DNA of 64,000 nucleotides from Geminicoccaceae bacterium (lineage in GTDB: Bacteria; Pseudomonadota; Alphaproteobacteria; Geminicoccales; Geminicoccaceae): contig JANXAZ010000017.1 in NCBI GenBank assembly GCA_025062095.1, positions 1-64,000 on the forward strand. The letters run 5' to 3'. The translations under genes and the position numbers were made by a program. The notes below the pieces were generated by a model that searched no databases, was not told the DNA's origin, and saw only the letters and a program-made list of their open reading frames with translations. Shown here one piece after another: positions 36,948 to 46,819 of the stretch; position 1 is the first letter of the stretch; the number at the start of each line of letters is the position of its first letter.

Positions 36948-37856
36948 TCAGGCCTGCACCGGCACTTTCTTCGGCGCCGCTGCCGTGCCGAAGTAGCGGT
37001 GCTTGAGCGTGCGCTGGTTCTCGTAGATCGAGCCCTGGAACCGCGCCGGCGGCAGGGGCAGGCGTACGGGCACCGGAGCGAGGCGGGGAGCGACCGGGTC
37101 GGTCGTGCCGCACAAGAGCAGGGCGTTCCACTCCTCCATGCTCTTGGGCATGAGCGAGGGCACGAGCGGCCAGGCGTCGGCCGCGCGGTACTGGTAGAGC
37201 AACAGCCGGCGCGGCCGGCCGGAGGTGTTGACCGCCGAGCCGTGGACGACGCGGGCGTGGTGGATCGAAATCGAGCCCGCGGGCCCCAGACAGGGCACGG
37301 CCTCCTCGTAGGCGACCTCGCGCCGATCGGGGTCCATGGCGCCGCAGAAATAGCCTTCGTCGTCGTGGTGGTCGTAGATCGGGCCTTTGTGCGTGCCGGG
37401 GATGCACAGGAGCGGCCCGTTGTCGAGCCCGATGTCGTCGATGAACACGCCCACCGCCGCGAGGTCGTCGTTGGTGTGGGGGTAGAACGCCCAGTCCTGG
37501 TGCCATTCCACCGCCGCCCCGTAGCCCGCCGCCTTCACGTTGAGCTTGGAGGTGTCGAAGCGGATCGCGGGACCGATCAGCTTCTGCAGGATGGCGAGGA
37601 TGTCGGGATGGCGCATCACCCGATCGAAGACCGGGTGCACCTTGTGCGGTGCCTTGATGCGTCGGACCTTGGGCTCTTCGGGGGTGTGATCGTCTTCGAG
37701 ATCGTAGACCTCGTCGTGGGTGCGCAGCCCGCGCGCTTTCGCCACGAGCTCGTCGGTGACCGCGCGCAGTTCCGCCACCTCTTCGGGGCTCAAGACGTTC
37801 TCGACGACGATGAAGCCGTCGCGGCGGTACCGCTCGACCTGGGCTTCGCTGATCAT
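36948..37856 (-). CDS. Phytanoyl-CoA dioxygenase (PhyH) family protein
   Basis: A 302-residue Fe(II)/2-oxoglutarate-dependent oxygenase candidate. The iron-binding motif is HxD in VEWHQDWAFYPH, with the distal His in RVVHGSAVNTSGRPRR, whose Arg binds 2-oxoglutarate. The N-terminal YRRDGFIVVENVLSPEEVAE is typical of PhyH proteins. The start at ATG 37856 follows GGGAGG; ATG 37871 is possible but overlaps a likely operator. It converges with the TRAP operon. A TRAP solute might be its substrate or that of the neighbouring oxidase, which is an inference. Confidence 0.9.
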   Translation of the reverse strand: MISEAQVERYRRDGFIVVENVLSPEEVAELRAVTDELVAKARGLRTHDEVYDLEDDHTPEEPKVRRIKAPHKVHPVFDRVMRHPDILAILQKLIGPAIRFDTSKLNVKAAGYGAAVEWHQDWAFYPHTNDDLAAVGVFIDDIGLDNGPLLCIPGTHKGPIYDHHDDEGYFCGAMDPDRREVAYEEAVPCLGPAGSISIHHARVVHGSAVNTSGRPRRLLLYQYRAADAWPLVPSLMPKSMEEWNALLLCGTTDPVAPRLAPVPVRLPLPPARFQGSIYENQRTLKHRYFGTAAAPKKVPVQA

Positions 37857-37870
37857 GGCTCGGCCTCCCA

Positions 37871-37884
37871 TGGAAACGTTTACA
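37871..37884 (-). promoter_or_regulatory. Candidate LacI-family operator before the PhyH-like gene
   Basis: TGGAAACGTTTACA, with a perfect AAACGTTT core, lies directly upstream of the ribosome-binding site of the PhyH-like gene. The form is typical of LacI-family operators, and it resembles the site at 33861-33874 beside the LacI gene. Confidence 0.6.
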
Positions 37885-38161
37885 TCCTACCGCGAGCCGG
37901 ATCGGCGAGCAACGGCGGGCAACGACGACCCCGGCTGCGGGGGCACGGGTCGGCGGCGCTGGGCCACCGGCCGGACGCCGCCGAAAGGGACGCTCGAGCG
38001 GACGGTCGGAAACGATGAACCGCCCCGGTCGCCGCGGCCGGGGAGAGATACGATGATCGCGCGACGCCGCACCGGCCTTCCCGGTGGCCGCGCTTGTTGT
38101 CCTCGTCCCTGTTCCTTAGGCTGGGACCGTGCGGAGGACGAGCTGGGACGCTTCAGGGCCG

Positions 38162-39460
38162 ATGATCCCGGACGAGATCGAACCGCTCGCGCGGAGCCTG
38201 TGGGCGGCCACCGCCCCGCCCGAGCCCGAGCTCGAGACGCTCGACGGGGAGGAAGAGACCGAGGCCGCGATCGTCGGGGGCGGCTATACGGGGCTGTCGG
38301 CGGCGCTCCATCTCGCCGAGCGCGGCATCGCCTGCGCGCTCCTCGAAGCCCGGGGTCCGGGCTGGGGAGCCTCCGGGCGCAACGGCGGGCAGGTCATCGC
38401 CGGCCTCAAAGAAGATCCCGACACGGTCGAGCGCATCCTCGGTCCCTCGGCCGGCAAGCGCGCCGTCGCCCTTTCCGCCCGCGCCCCCGATCTCGTCTTC
38501 GATCTCGTCGGCCGCTACGGCATCGCCTGCGACGCGGTGCGCTCGGGCTGGATCCAGCCGGCCGCGGATCCCGCCTCGGCGCGGCTGCAGCGCGCACGGC
38601 TCGAGCAGTGGCAGCGCCGCGGCGCTCCCGTCGAATGGCTCGACCGCAAGGCGACGGCACAGGCGCTCGGCACGGAACTATACGCGAGCGCGCTCCTCGA
38701 CCACCGCGGCGGGACCTTGAACCCCTTGGCTTACGCGCGCGGGCTCGCCCGCGCCGCGCTTTCGAAGGGCGCGCGGATCTTCGCCCGCTCGCGCGCGATC
38801 GCCGTCGAGCGGGACGGCGCCGGCTGGCGCGTGCGCACCCGGCGCGGTGCGTTGCGCGCGCGCTTTTTGCTCCTCTGCACGAACGCCTACACCGACGGGC
38901 TGCACCGCGAGATGGCGCGCTCGCTCCTCCCCGTCGTCTCGGTGCAGGTGGCGAGCGCGCCGCTTTCGGCGAACCTCCGCGCCTCGATCCTGCCCGAGGG
39001 ACGCGCGGCCTCCGATACGCGGCGGCTCCTCGTCTATTTCCGGCTCGATCCGCAGGGCCGGCTCGTGATCGGCGGGCGCGGGGCCTACAGCGCGCGCGGG
39101 ATCCGTGCCGCGCAGGCGCGGCTGCGGCGGCTGGCCAAAAGGATGTTCCCGCAATTGCCGGACGACCTTCCTTTCGAGTTCGCCTGGGGCGGCCTCGTCG
39201 CCTTGACCGAGGACCGTCTGCCCTTTCTCGTCGAGCCCGAACCCGGTCTTCTCCTCGCCGGCGGTTACAACGGCCGCGGCGTCGCCATGGCCACGGCGAT
39301 GGGCAAGGTGCTCGCGGACAAGGTCGCGGGCGTGCCGGATGCGGAGCTCGACTTCCCCTTGCGCAAGCGGCTGCGCCCGATGCCGTTGTACGGGCTGCGC
39401 AAGCCCTTGGTGAGCCTCGCGGTGGCGATCGAGGAGCTGCAGGACCGCGCGGGCCTGTGA
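38162..39460 (+). CDS. FAD-dependent amine/amino-acid oxidase (DAO family, PuuB/OrdL-like)
   Basis: A 432-residue flavoprotein of the DAO superfamily. The Rossmann dinucleotide motif is AIVGGGYTGLSAALHLAERG, followed by GPGWGASGRNGGQVIAGLK, a signature of gamma-glutamylputrescine oxidase-like enzymes. The C-terminal FAD-contact segment is LLLAGGYNGRGVAMATAMGK. It would oxidise an amine or N-methylated amino acid. The start at ATG 38162 omits 11 arginine/serine-rich codons. It diverges from the PhyH-like gene and may belong to the same catabolic locus. Confidence 0.9.
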   Translation: MIPDEIEPLARSLWAATAPPEPELETLDGEEETEAAIVGGGYTGLSAALHLAERGIACALLEARGPGWGASGRNGGQVIAGLKEDPDTVERILGPSAGKRAVALSARAPDLVFDLVGRYGIACDAVRSGWIQPAADPASARLQRARLEQWQRRGAPVEWLDRKATAQALGTELYASALLDHRGGTLNPLAYARGLARAALSKGARIFARSRAIAVERDGAGWRVRTRRGALRARFLLLCTNAYTDGLHREMARSLLPVVSVQVASAPLSANLRASILPEGRAASDTRRLLVYFRLDPQGRLVIGGRGAYSARGIRAAQARLRRLAKRMFPQLPDDLPFEFAWGGLVALTEDRLPFLVEPEPGLLLAGGYNGRGVAMATAMGKVLADKVAGVPDAELDFPLRKRLRPMPLYGLRKPLVSLAVAIEELQDRAGL

Positions 39461-39468
39461 GCCCGCGC

Positions 39469-40443
39469 TCAGTGCAGCCTGGGTCGGCGGAGCATCTGCT
39501 CGCGGTCGATCGAGCGCAAGACGCGGTCGATGCGCCGCCCGTTGCGGACGAGCATGAGCGGCACCTCGATCCCGGCCTCGCCCAAGGCCCAGACCTTGCG
39601 CCAGAGATCGGCGAGATCGACCACCGCGCGTCCGGCCACCGCGACGACGAGATCGCCGCGCTCGACTCCCGCCTTGTGCGCGGGGCCGCCGGGAGCGACC
39701 CCGCTCACCACGAGCCGGTCGCCGGCTTCGACCACGTAGAGCCCGAGCCAGGGGCGCGGCGGCCGGTCCACGCGCCCCTTGCGCACGAGCTGGTCGAGGA
39801 TCGGCACGAGGATGTCCGTGGGCACGACCATGTTCGCCGCCGCCGGCCGTCCGGGTCCCGCCTCGGCTTCGATGAGAAGCGAGCCGACGCCCACGAGCTT
39901 GCCGTCGGGACCGATGAGCCCGGCTCCGCCCCAATGGGGATGGGCGGGGGCGGTGAAATAGGCCTCTTCGAGGAGATATTCCCAATAGCCCGCGAATTCG
40001 TGCCGCGCGAGCAGCCGCGCCTGGACCGCGGCCGAGGGGCCACCGCTCGCGGCGAGGATCACGGGATCGCCGAGCCGGAGGGCGGCACCGCTGCCGAGAG
40101 CGAGGCCGGCGACCGGCAGGCGCCCGAGAAGGAGGAGCACGCCGAAGCCGGTCACGAAATCGTAGCCCAGGAGGTGCGCTTCCACCGCCCCGCGTTCCGA
40201 TCCGAGCCACACCCGTTCGGCCTCGGCCACGAGATAACCGATGGTGACCGCGAGGCGACCGCCTTCGAGCAGCACCGCGCTGCCTTCGCGCTCGGTGCCG
40301 AGGATCGGGGCGGTGAACGCGTCCTCGGGCACTTGGGCGCGCAAGCTGACGACCGCCTCGAGCGCGCGCTCGAGGTCGAAGTCGCAGAGCTCGGGTCGCG
40401 GCCGCAGGACGGGCGGGATCGACCAATCGGACTCGTCGCTCAC
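39469..40443 (-). CDS. HtrA/S1C-like PDZ protein lacking the catalytic triad
   Basis: A 324-residue protein with a trypsin-like S1C body (about residues 25-215) and one C-terminal PDZ domain (about 230-310, RPWLGLYVVEAGDRLVVSG). Aligned to DegP, the catalytic His in VTNNHVV is Tyr70 (VTIGYLV), the Asp in RSDIAL is Gly99 (VTGFGVL) and the Ser in GNSGGAL is Gly172 (HWGGAGL). It is therefore very unlikely to be a protease. It has no signal peptide, so it is probably a cytoplasmic binding protein. Its ATG overlaps the GntR-type regulator stop (ATGA), so the two are co-translated. Confidence 0.85.
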   Translation of the reverse strand: MSDESDWSIPPVLRPRPELCDFDLERALEAVVSLRAQVPEDAFTAPILGTEREGSAVLLEGGRLAVTIGYLVAEAERVWLGSERGAVEAHLLGYDFVTGFGVLLLLGRLPVAGLALGSGAALRLGDPVILAASGGPSAAVQARLLARHEFAGYWEYLLEEAYFTAPAHPHWGGAGLIGPDGKLVGVGSLLIEAEAGPGRPAAANMVVPTDILVPILDQLVRKGRVDRPPRPWLGLYVVEAGDRLVVSGVAPGGPAHKAGVERGDLVVAVAGRAVVDLADLWRKVWALGEAGIEVPLMLVRNGRRIDRVLRSIDREQMLRRPRLH

Positions 40444-41216
40444 GCGCGGACTCCGGGAAGCGTGGGGACGACATCCTCCAACACCCGCTTCGTGCCGGCG
40501 TCAATCGCGGACCCGCTTTCCGAGCCCGGCACCGGTTCGAGACCGAGCGCGGCGAACAGGCGGGCGCGCACGCTCGCCAGATGCCGTCGCATGGCGGTCG
40601 CCGCGGCTTGAGGATCGCGCTCCGCGATCGCCGCGACCACGGCTTCGTGTTCGGCGAAGCTGTGGTGATCGGGCGGAGGGCGTTGGGGGCCGCGGCGCAA
40701 CCGCCCCCAGGCGATCGCCCGACGGATGGTGTCGAGCCCGTCGAGGAGCGCCAAGAGCACCGTATTGCCGGTGGCTTGGGCGATGCCCCGGTGCAAGCGG
40801 TTGTCCCAATACTCGTAGGAGCGCCAGTCGGGAGCGAGTCGGCTCTGGCGCAAGCACAAGCGCAGCTCGTCGAGATCGGCGGCGGTTCCGTTGAGCGCGG
40901 CGAGTCGCGCGAGCTCGGGTTCGAGCAGAAAACGCGCCTCCATGACGTGCGCGGGGCTCGTCCGCCGGATCACGTCCGAGAGGTCGAGTAGGGGCTCGAC
41001 CGGCCGGTCGCCCACGAAGGTGCCGCGGCCGACGTGGCGCCAGATCGTCCCTTCCGCCTCGAGCACGGCCAGGGCCTTGCGCAAGGTGCCGCGACTCACC
41101 CCGAGCATGCGCGCGAGTTCGCGCTCCGGGGGCAAGCGCTTGTCCGCGTCGGCGGGGCGGTTGGCGAGCCAGGCTCGCAGCCGGATCAGAGCGCCCTCCG
41201 TTTCGCCGCTGCCCAT
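40440..41216 (-). CDS. FadR-type GntR family transcriptional regulator
   Basis: A 258-residue regulator. The N-terminal winged helix is KRLPPERELARMLGVSRGTL then RKALAVLEAEGTIWRHVGRGTF. The C-terminal FCD domain has the metal-binding pattern WDNRLHRGIAQATGN, AEHEAVVAAI and RRHLASVRARL. It starts at ATG 41216; the open frame further upstream is not family-like. It is coupled to the HtrA-like gene and diverges from a decayed ABC transporter operon, which it may once have controlled. Confidence 0.92.
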   Translation of the reverse strand: MGSGETEGALIRLRAWLANRPADADKRLPPERELARMLGVSRGTLRKALAVLEAEGTIWRHVGRGTFVGDRPVEPLLDLSDVIRRTSPAHVMEARFLLEPELARLAALNGTAADLDELRLCLRQSRLAPDWRSYEYWDNRLHRGIAQATGNTVLLALLDGLDTIRRAIAWGRLRRGPQRPPPDHHSFAEHEAVVAAIAERDPQAAATAMRRHLASVRARLFAALGLEPVPGSESGSAIDAGTKRVLEDVVPTLPGVRA

Positions 41217-41340
41217 GGACCAATTCCCGATGGCGCTGGCGAACGCTAGCGTCCTCGCGCCGCGCCAGCAAGGCGGGACGAGCCGGGGACACTCGTCGAC
41301 AGGACGAACCAATCCGAAAATGGTCCAAATACAGTGGTCA
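41216..41340. promoter_or_regulatory. Candidate operator sites between the GntR gene and the decayed ABC operon
   Basis: TGGACCA overlaps the GntR-type start (41216-41222). Its inverted copy TGGTCCA (41321-41327) and a further TGGTCA (41335-41340) occur 100 bases away. FadR-type regulators often bind TGGT-containing palindromes, so these are possible autoregulatory sites. Confidence 0.35.
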
Positions 41341-41389
41341 GAAAGGCACGACCGCGCTTCCGGGGACGCGAAAGACGAGCGGGGTCCAT

Positions 41390-42379
41390 GTGATCGAATC
41401 GGCCGGCCCGCGCACGTCCGCGACGGCGGCCCTGGTGGCGCGCGCGGCCGGCGGGAGGGGCGAGCACGGTCCGGGTGGCTCTCGGAGACGTGCTCTCGGT
41501 CGAAACCCTGGCCGTGCCGATCGCCTTCGAGCGCGCCGAAGAGCGCGGCGTCGCATACGACACGACCTCTTTTTTAAAGAGAACCCAGCCGTCCGGGCGG
41601 TGGCGAGCGGGCGGGCCGATCTCTATATCGGCGCGCCTTATGCCATTATTCAGAAGACTGAAGGTCTTCTCAAAATCCTTTTCCGGGTCGACCGCCTCGT
41701 CTTTATCTCGGTTGCCGACGAAGCCGACAAGAGCTGGAAGGATCTCGATGGCCAGCCTTTCGCCTTCCACGCTCGCGGCAGCGGTACCGAAGCCATCGGC
41801 GACATCATCGCCCGGCGGGAGGGCATCACCTCCGGCCAACGCATCTACATCCCCGGTTCCGAGAACCGTCTGGTCGCCATGCTCAACGGGCAGATCAAAG
41901 CGACGATCCTGGATCTCACGAACAAAAATCTGCTGCTCGAGAAAGCGGGCGACCGTTTTCACGTCCTTCCCGGTGTGGATCGTCCGGCCTCCGACGAGAC
42001 TCTGTTCGGCCGCGTCGATTGGATCGCGACCAATAGGCGACTGGTCGAGACCATTGTCACCGAGATGCTCGCTACCTGGCGGCAGCTCGTGAGCGATCCG
42101 GGTTGGGTCGAAGCGGAGCGCGCGCGGCGCGGCCTTCTCGCCGATCGCCCGAAAGAGATCCTCGCCGGGGTGGAGCGCGATTACCGCGAGGGTGTCGCGG
42201 CCGGCATGTTCGCCGCCGACGGCGGTGGAGCCGAGGCGGCGCGCACCGACTTCGAGTTCTACACCGAAGCCGGCCAGCTCGAGGGGCCGGCGCGCGATCT
42301 GGCGATCGGCGACTTCCGGGACCTCGGGCCGCTGCAGGCGGCGCGGAGGAACCTCGGGATCCGAGCGCGAGGGAGAGCG
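41390..42379 (+). pseudogene. Decayed ABC solute-binding protein gene (SsuA/NMT1-like)
   Basis: The mature binding-protein sequence is spread over frames. RVALGDVLSVETLAVPIAFE is in the frame of 41475. The continuation KENPAVRAVASGRADLYIGA, through GSENRLVAMLNGQIKATILD, is in the frame of 41390, after a shift at a TTTTTT run (41570-41575). No clean signal peptide is in frame; a remnant ATAALVARAAGG in the other frame suggests a second shift near 41455. The expected stop after GPLQAARRNLG is missing, so the frame runs on into the permease. These are the marks of a lost transporter for a sulfonate-, nitrate- or pyrimidine-like solute. Confidence 0.8.
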
Positions 42380-43942
<1,563 letters not shown>

Positions 43943-43943
<1 letters not shown>

Positions 43944-44717
43944 TGCGGATCGGGAGCGTCCGCCTGCCGGCGAGCAGTTCGTTGCTGTCGTGGCTGCTCG
44001 CTCGGGAGATCGTCGGTCGAGCCGAGGTCACCTTGCTCCTACCACCGGTGAGTGCGATCTTCGCGCGTCTGGTCGCCCCGCTCCCGAGCCTCAGCTGTTG
44101 GACGCGATGGCGATCACGGCGCGGTGTTTCCTGATCGGTTGCACGATCGCCGTGGTCGCGGGTGTGCCGTTGGGCGTGCTCATGGGAGGGTTTCGCCTCG
44201 TCGACGAGCTCTTCTTGCCGCGGGTCGATTTTTTTCGTGAGCGCTCCTATCTCCGCGCTCGCGCCCATCCTCATGATCCTCTTCGGGATCGGCGAGCGGA
44301 CGGTCGTGCTCAGCGTCGTGCTCTTCGCGTTGTGGATCGTCGTGCTCGACGCGGGTGCAAGCCTGCGCGGGATCCCTCCCTCGCTGGTCGAGATGGCGCG
44401 CGTCTTCGGTGCCGGGCCGGAGCGGACATTTTTCGAGACGGATCTCTGGGCGGCCTTGCCCGAGATCCTCGCCTGTGTCCGCACGGGCGTGATCCGGGGC
44501 GTCGAGGGCGTGGTGGTCGGACAGCTTTTGGTCTCGGTGGTCGGCTTCGGCCAGCTCTTCGAGATCTACTCCTCCCGTTTCTCGATGGAGCACTTCTGGG
44601 CGTTGTCGTCGGTCTTGTTCCTCGCCGCCGTGCCGATCGCCGAAGGTCTCGCCGCGCTCGAACGCCGCATCGAACACTTCGCCTCGGCCCGTCATCGACC
44701 TCGGAGGAGACGGGGAT
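43943..44717 (+). pseudogene. Decayed second ABC permease gene (SsuC-like)
   Basis: Homology to a permease is spread over three frames. LLSWLLAREIVGRAEVTLLL comes first, then LLDAMAITARCFLIGCTIAV after a shift near 44085. VSAPISALAPILMILFGIGE to RGVEGVVVGQLLVSVVGFGQ follows a second shift at a seven-T run (44229-44235). The coupling loop PPSLVEMARVFGAG is still readable. The ATG at 43943 overlaps the stop of the broken ATPase gene, so the original operon order is still visible. Confidence 0.88.
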
Positions 44718-45396
44718 GTCGTACGTGATCGCGCCGCCGCCCGTGGTCGCCGTGCCCGTCGAGGGCGGCGGGCTCTTCCCGGTCCGCCGCGTCTATTGCA
44801 TCGGGCGCAACTACGCCGCCCATGCGATCGAGATGGGGGGCGATCCCGATCGCGAACCGCCCTTCTTCTTCCAGAAGAACCCCGACGATCTCGATCCCTC
44901 CGGCCGCTTTCCCTATCCGCGGCGCTCGTCCGACGTTCAGCACGAGGTCGAGCTCGCGGTGGCGCTCGCACGAGGCGGGGAGGACATCCCGGTCGAGCGA
45001 GCGCTCGCCTGCGTGTGGGGCTATGCGGTGGCGATCGACATGACCCGGCGCGATCTGCAAGACGAAGCCAAGCGGTTGCGGCGGCCGTTGGAGATCGCCA
45101 AAGCCTTCGCCCGCTCGGCACCGATCGGCCCGCTGGTTCCCGCGAGCCGCATCGGGCATCCGAGCCGCGGAGCGATCACGCTTTCGGTCGACGGAGCGCT
45201 GCGCCAATCGGGCGATCTCGCCCAGATGATCTGGAAGGTGCCCGAAATCATCGCGATCCTTTCGCAATACTTCACGCTCGCGGCCGGGGACGTGATCCTC
45301 ACCGGCACGCCGGCGGGCGTGGGACCGGTCGCGCGCGGCCAGGTGATGGAGGCGGCGATCGAGGGCGTGGGCGCGATCCGCGTCGAGGTGGTCTAA
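44716..45396 (+). CDS. Fumarylacetoacetate hydrolase family protein
   Basis: A 226-residue FAH-fold hydrolase, close in size to acylpyruvate hydrolase (FAHD1-type). Motifs are VYCIGRNYAAHAIEMGG, the metal-binding HEVELAVAL, WGYAVAIDMTRRDLQ and LTGTPAGVGPV. It would cleave a carbon-carbon bond in an acylpyruvate-like catabolite. The start ATG 44716 follows GGAGGAGACGGGG. Unlike the four preceding genes it is intact. Its TAA overlaps the stop of the convergent LivF-type gene within CTAA. Confidence 0.9.
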   Translation: MSYVIAPPPVVAVPVEGGGLFPVRRVYCIGRNYAAHAIEMGGDPDREPPFFFQKNPDDLDPSGRFPYPRRSSDVQHEVELAVALARGGEDIPVERALACVWGYAVAIDMTRRDLQDEAKRLRRPLEIAKAFARSAPIGPLVPASRIGHPSRGAITLSVDGALRQSGDLAQMIWKVPEIIAILSQYFTLAAGDVILTGTPAGVGPVARGQVMEAAIEGVGAIRVEVV

Positions 45397-46067
45397 AGGC
45401 CCGGTTTTCTGGTGACGGCCGCGATCTCGCCTCGCTCGATGGTGACGACGGCGTCGACGAAAGGAGCGACGAGCTCCGGATTGCTTTCGCTCACGAGAAG
45501 CGCAAGGCCGCGCTCCCGCGCCACCAGACGCGCGAGGATCTCGCCGTAGCGCCGCGCGAGCGCCGGAGCGAGGCCCTGGAACGGCTCGTCGAGGAGCAAC
45601 AGCCGCGTTCCGGTGACGAGGGCGCGGCCCAGGGCCGCTATCTTGCCCTGGCCTCCGGAGAGGGCGCCCGCTCTGCGGTCGCGCAGCTCGCGCAGCTCGG
45701 GCAGAAGATCCCACACCCGCTCGAGCCGTCGCTGCCGTTCTGCCGGCGCGAGCCCGAGGGCTTCAGCGGGAAGGCGCAGGTTCTCCTCCACCGTGAGGTT
45801 CGGGAAGAGCCTGCGGTCCTCGGGTGCGTAACCGATGCCGAGTGCGACGCGCCGATGCGCGGGCCATCGCGCGAGCGAAGCGCCGTCGAAGAGGATGCCT
45901 CCGCGCTCGAGCGGCAGAAGCCCCATGATCGCGCGAAAGGTCGTCGTCTTCCCGGCACCGTTGCGACCGACGAGCCCGATCCGCCCGCCTTCCGGCACGC
46001 GCAGCGTCACTCCGCGCAGGATTTTGGCGCCCTGGATCGCGACCTCGACCTCCTCGAGGCTCAACAC
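45393..46067 (-). CDS. Branched-chain amino acid-type ABC transporter ATPase, LivF type
   Basis: About 224 residues with Walker A VGRNGAGKTTT, the LivF-typical IGYAPEDRRLFPNLTVEENL, signature ALSGGQGKIAALGRAL and Walker B LLLLDEPFQGLAPAL. The signature has GGQGK rather than the usual GGQQQ. The H-loop region reads LLVSESNPELVA, where the usual histidine is replaced by Ser/Asn, as happens in LivF-type proteins (often EQN). The start GTG 46067 overlaps the LivG-type stop. It is the last gene of the liv-type operon. Confidence 0.87.
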   Translation of the reverse strand: MLSLEEVEVAIQGAKILRGVTLRVPEGGRIGLVGRNGAGKTTTFRAIMGLLPLERGGILFDGASLARWPAHRRVALGIGYAPEDRRLFPNLTVEENLRLPAEALGLAPAERQRRLERVWDLLPELRELRDRRAGALSGGQGKIAALGRALVTGTRLLLLDEPFQGLAPALARRYGEILARLVARERGLALLVSESNPELVAPFVDAVVTIERGEIAAVTRKPGL

Positions 46068-46819
46068 GGGGCGACCTCCACCCCGAGCACCTCGCGGTGC
46101 ACGGCGGGATCGGCGAGCACGGTGGCGGGCGGTCCCTGAGCGAGGATCTTGCCGTTGCTCCACACCGCCACGCGATCGGCGTGCCGCGCCACCACTTCCA
46201 TGTCGTGCTCAACGAAGACCGCGGTCACACCCTCGCGCCGCAGCGCCGAGACGAGCCGGTCCATGATCGCGTGTTTCTCCGAGGCGGCCACGCCCGAGGT
46301 CGGCTCGTCCATGAGCAGCAGGCGGGGAGCGAGGGCGGTGGCCATGGCCACGTCCACGAGCTTGCGCGCTCCCTCGTCGAGGGCGTCGGCGCGCACGGAA
46401 GCGAGCTCCCCGAGGCCGAACCGTTCGAGAAGGGCGAGCGCCCGCTCGCTGCGTGCCCGGCTCAGAAGCGGGGCGAAGGGCGCCCAGAAGCCTTCGCGAG
46501 CGGCGAGCTGGAGGGCCAGGTTCTCGAGCACCGTGTGTTCGGTGAACAGCTGCGGGATCTGGAAGCTGCGCGCGATGCCCAGGCGCACGATCCGGCGCGG
46601 GGTGAGGCCGGTGATCTCGCGGCCCCGGAAGCGGATCGATCCCGCCTGCGGACGCAGGTAACCCGTCACCATGTTGAGGAAGGTGGTCTTGCCGGCACCG
46701 TTGGGCCCGATGATCGCGAGGATTTCTCCCTCGTTCACGTCGAGGTCGATCCCGTCCGCGGCGCGCACCCCGCCGAAGGCGAGCACGAGACCGCGCGCCT
46801 CGAGAAGCGGGGAGCTCAC
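46061..46819 (-). CDS. Branched-chain amino acid-type ABC transporter ATPase, LivG type
   Basis: A roughly 252-residue ATPase. Walker A is IGPNGAGKTTFLNMVTG, the LivG-typical GIARSFQIPQLFTEHTVLEN follows, Walker B is LLLMDEPTSGVAASE and the H-loop is VFVEHDMEVV. The signature segment is unusual: DALDEGARKLVDVAMA, where LSxGxQ is expected. The start is either GTG 46819, overlapping the LivM-type stop, or ATG 46837. Confidence 0.88.
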   Translation of the reverse strand: MSSPLLEARGLVLAFGGVRAADGIDLDVNEGEILAIIGPNGAGKTTFLNMVTGYLRPQAGSIRFRGREITGLTPRRIVRLGIARSFQIPQLFTEHTVLENLALQLAAREGFWAPFAPLLSRARSERALALLERFGLGELASVRADALDEGARKLVDVAMATALAPRLLLMDEPTSGVAASEKHAIMDRLVSALRREGVTAVFVEHDMEVVARHADRVAVWSNGKILAQGPPATVLADPAVHREVLGVEVAPC

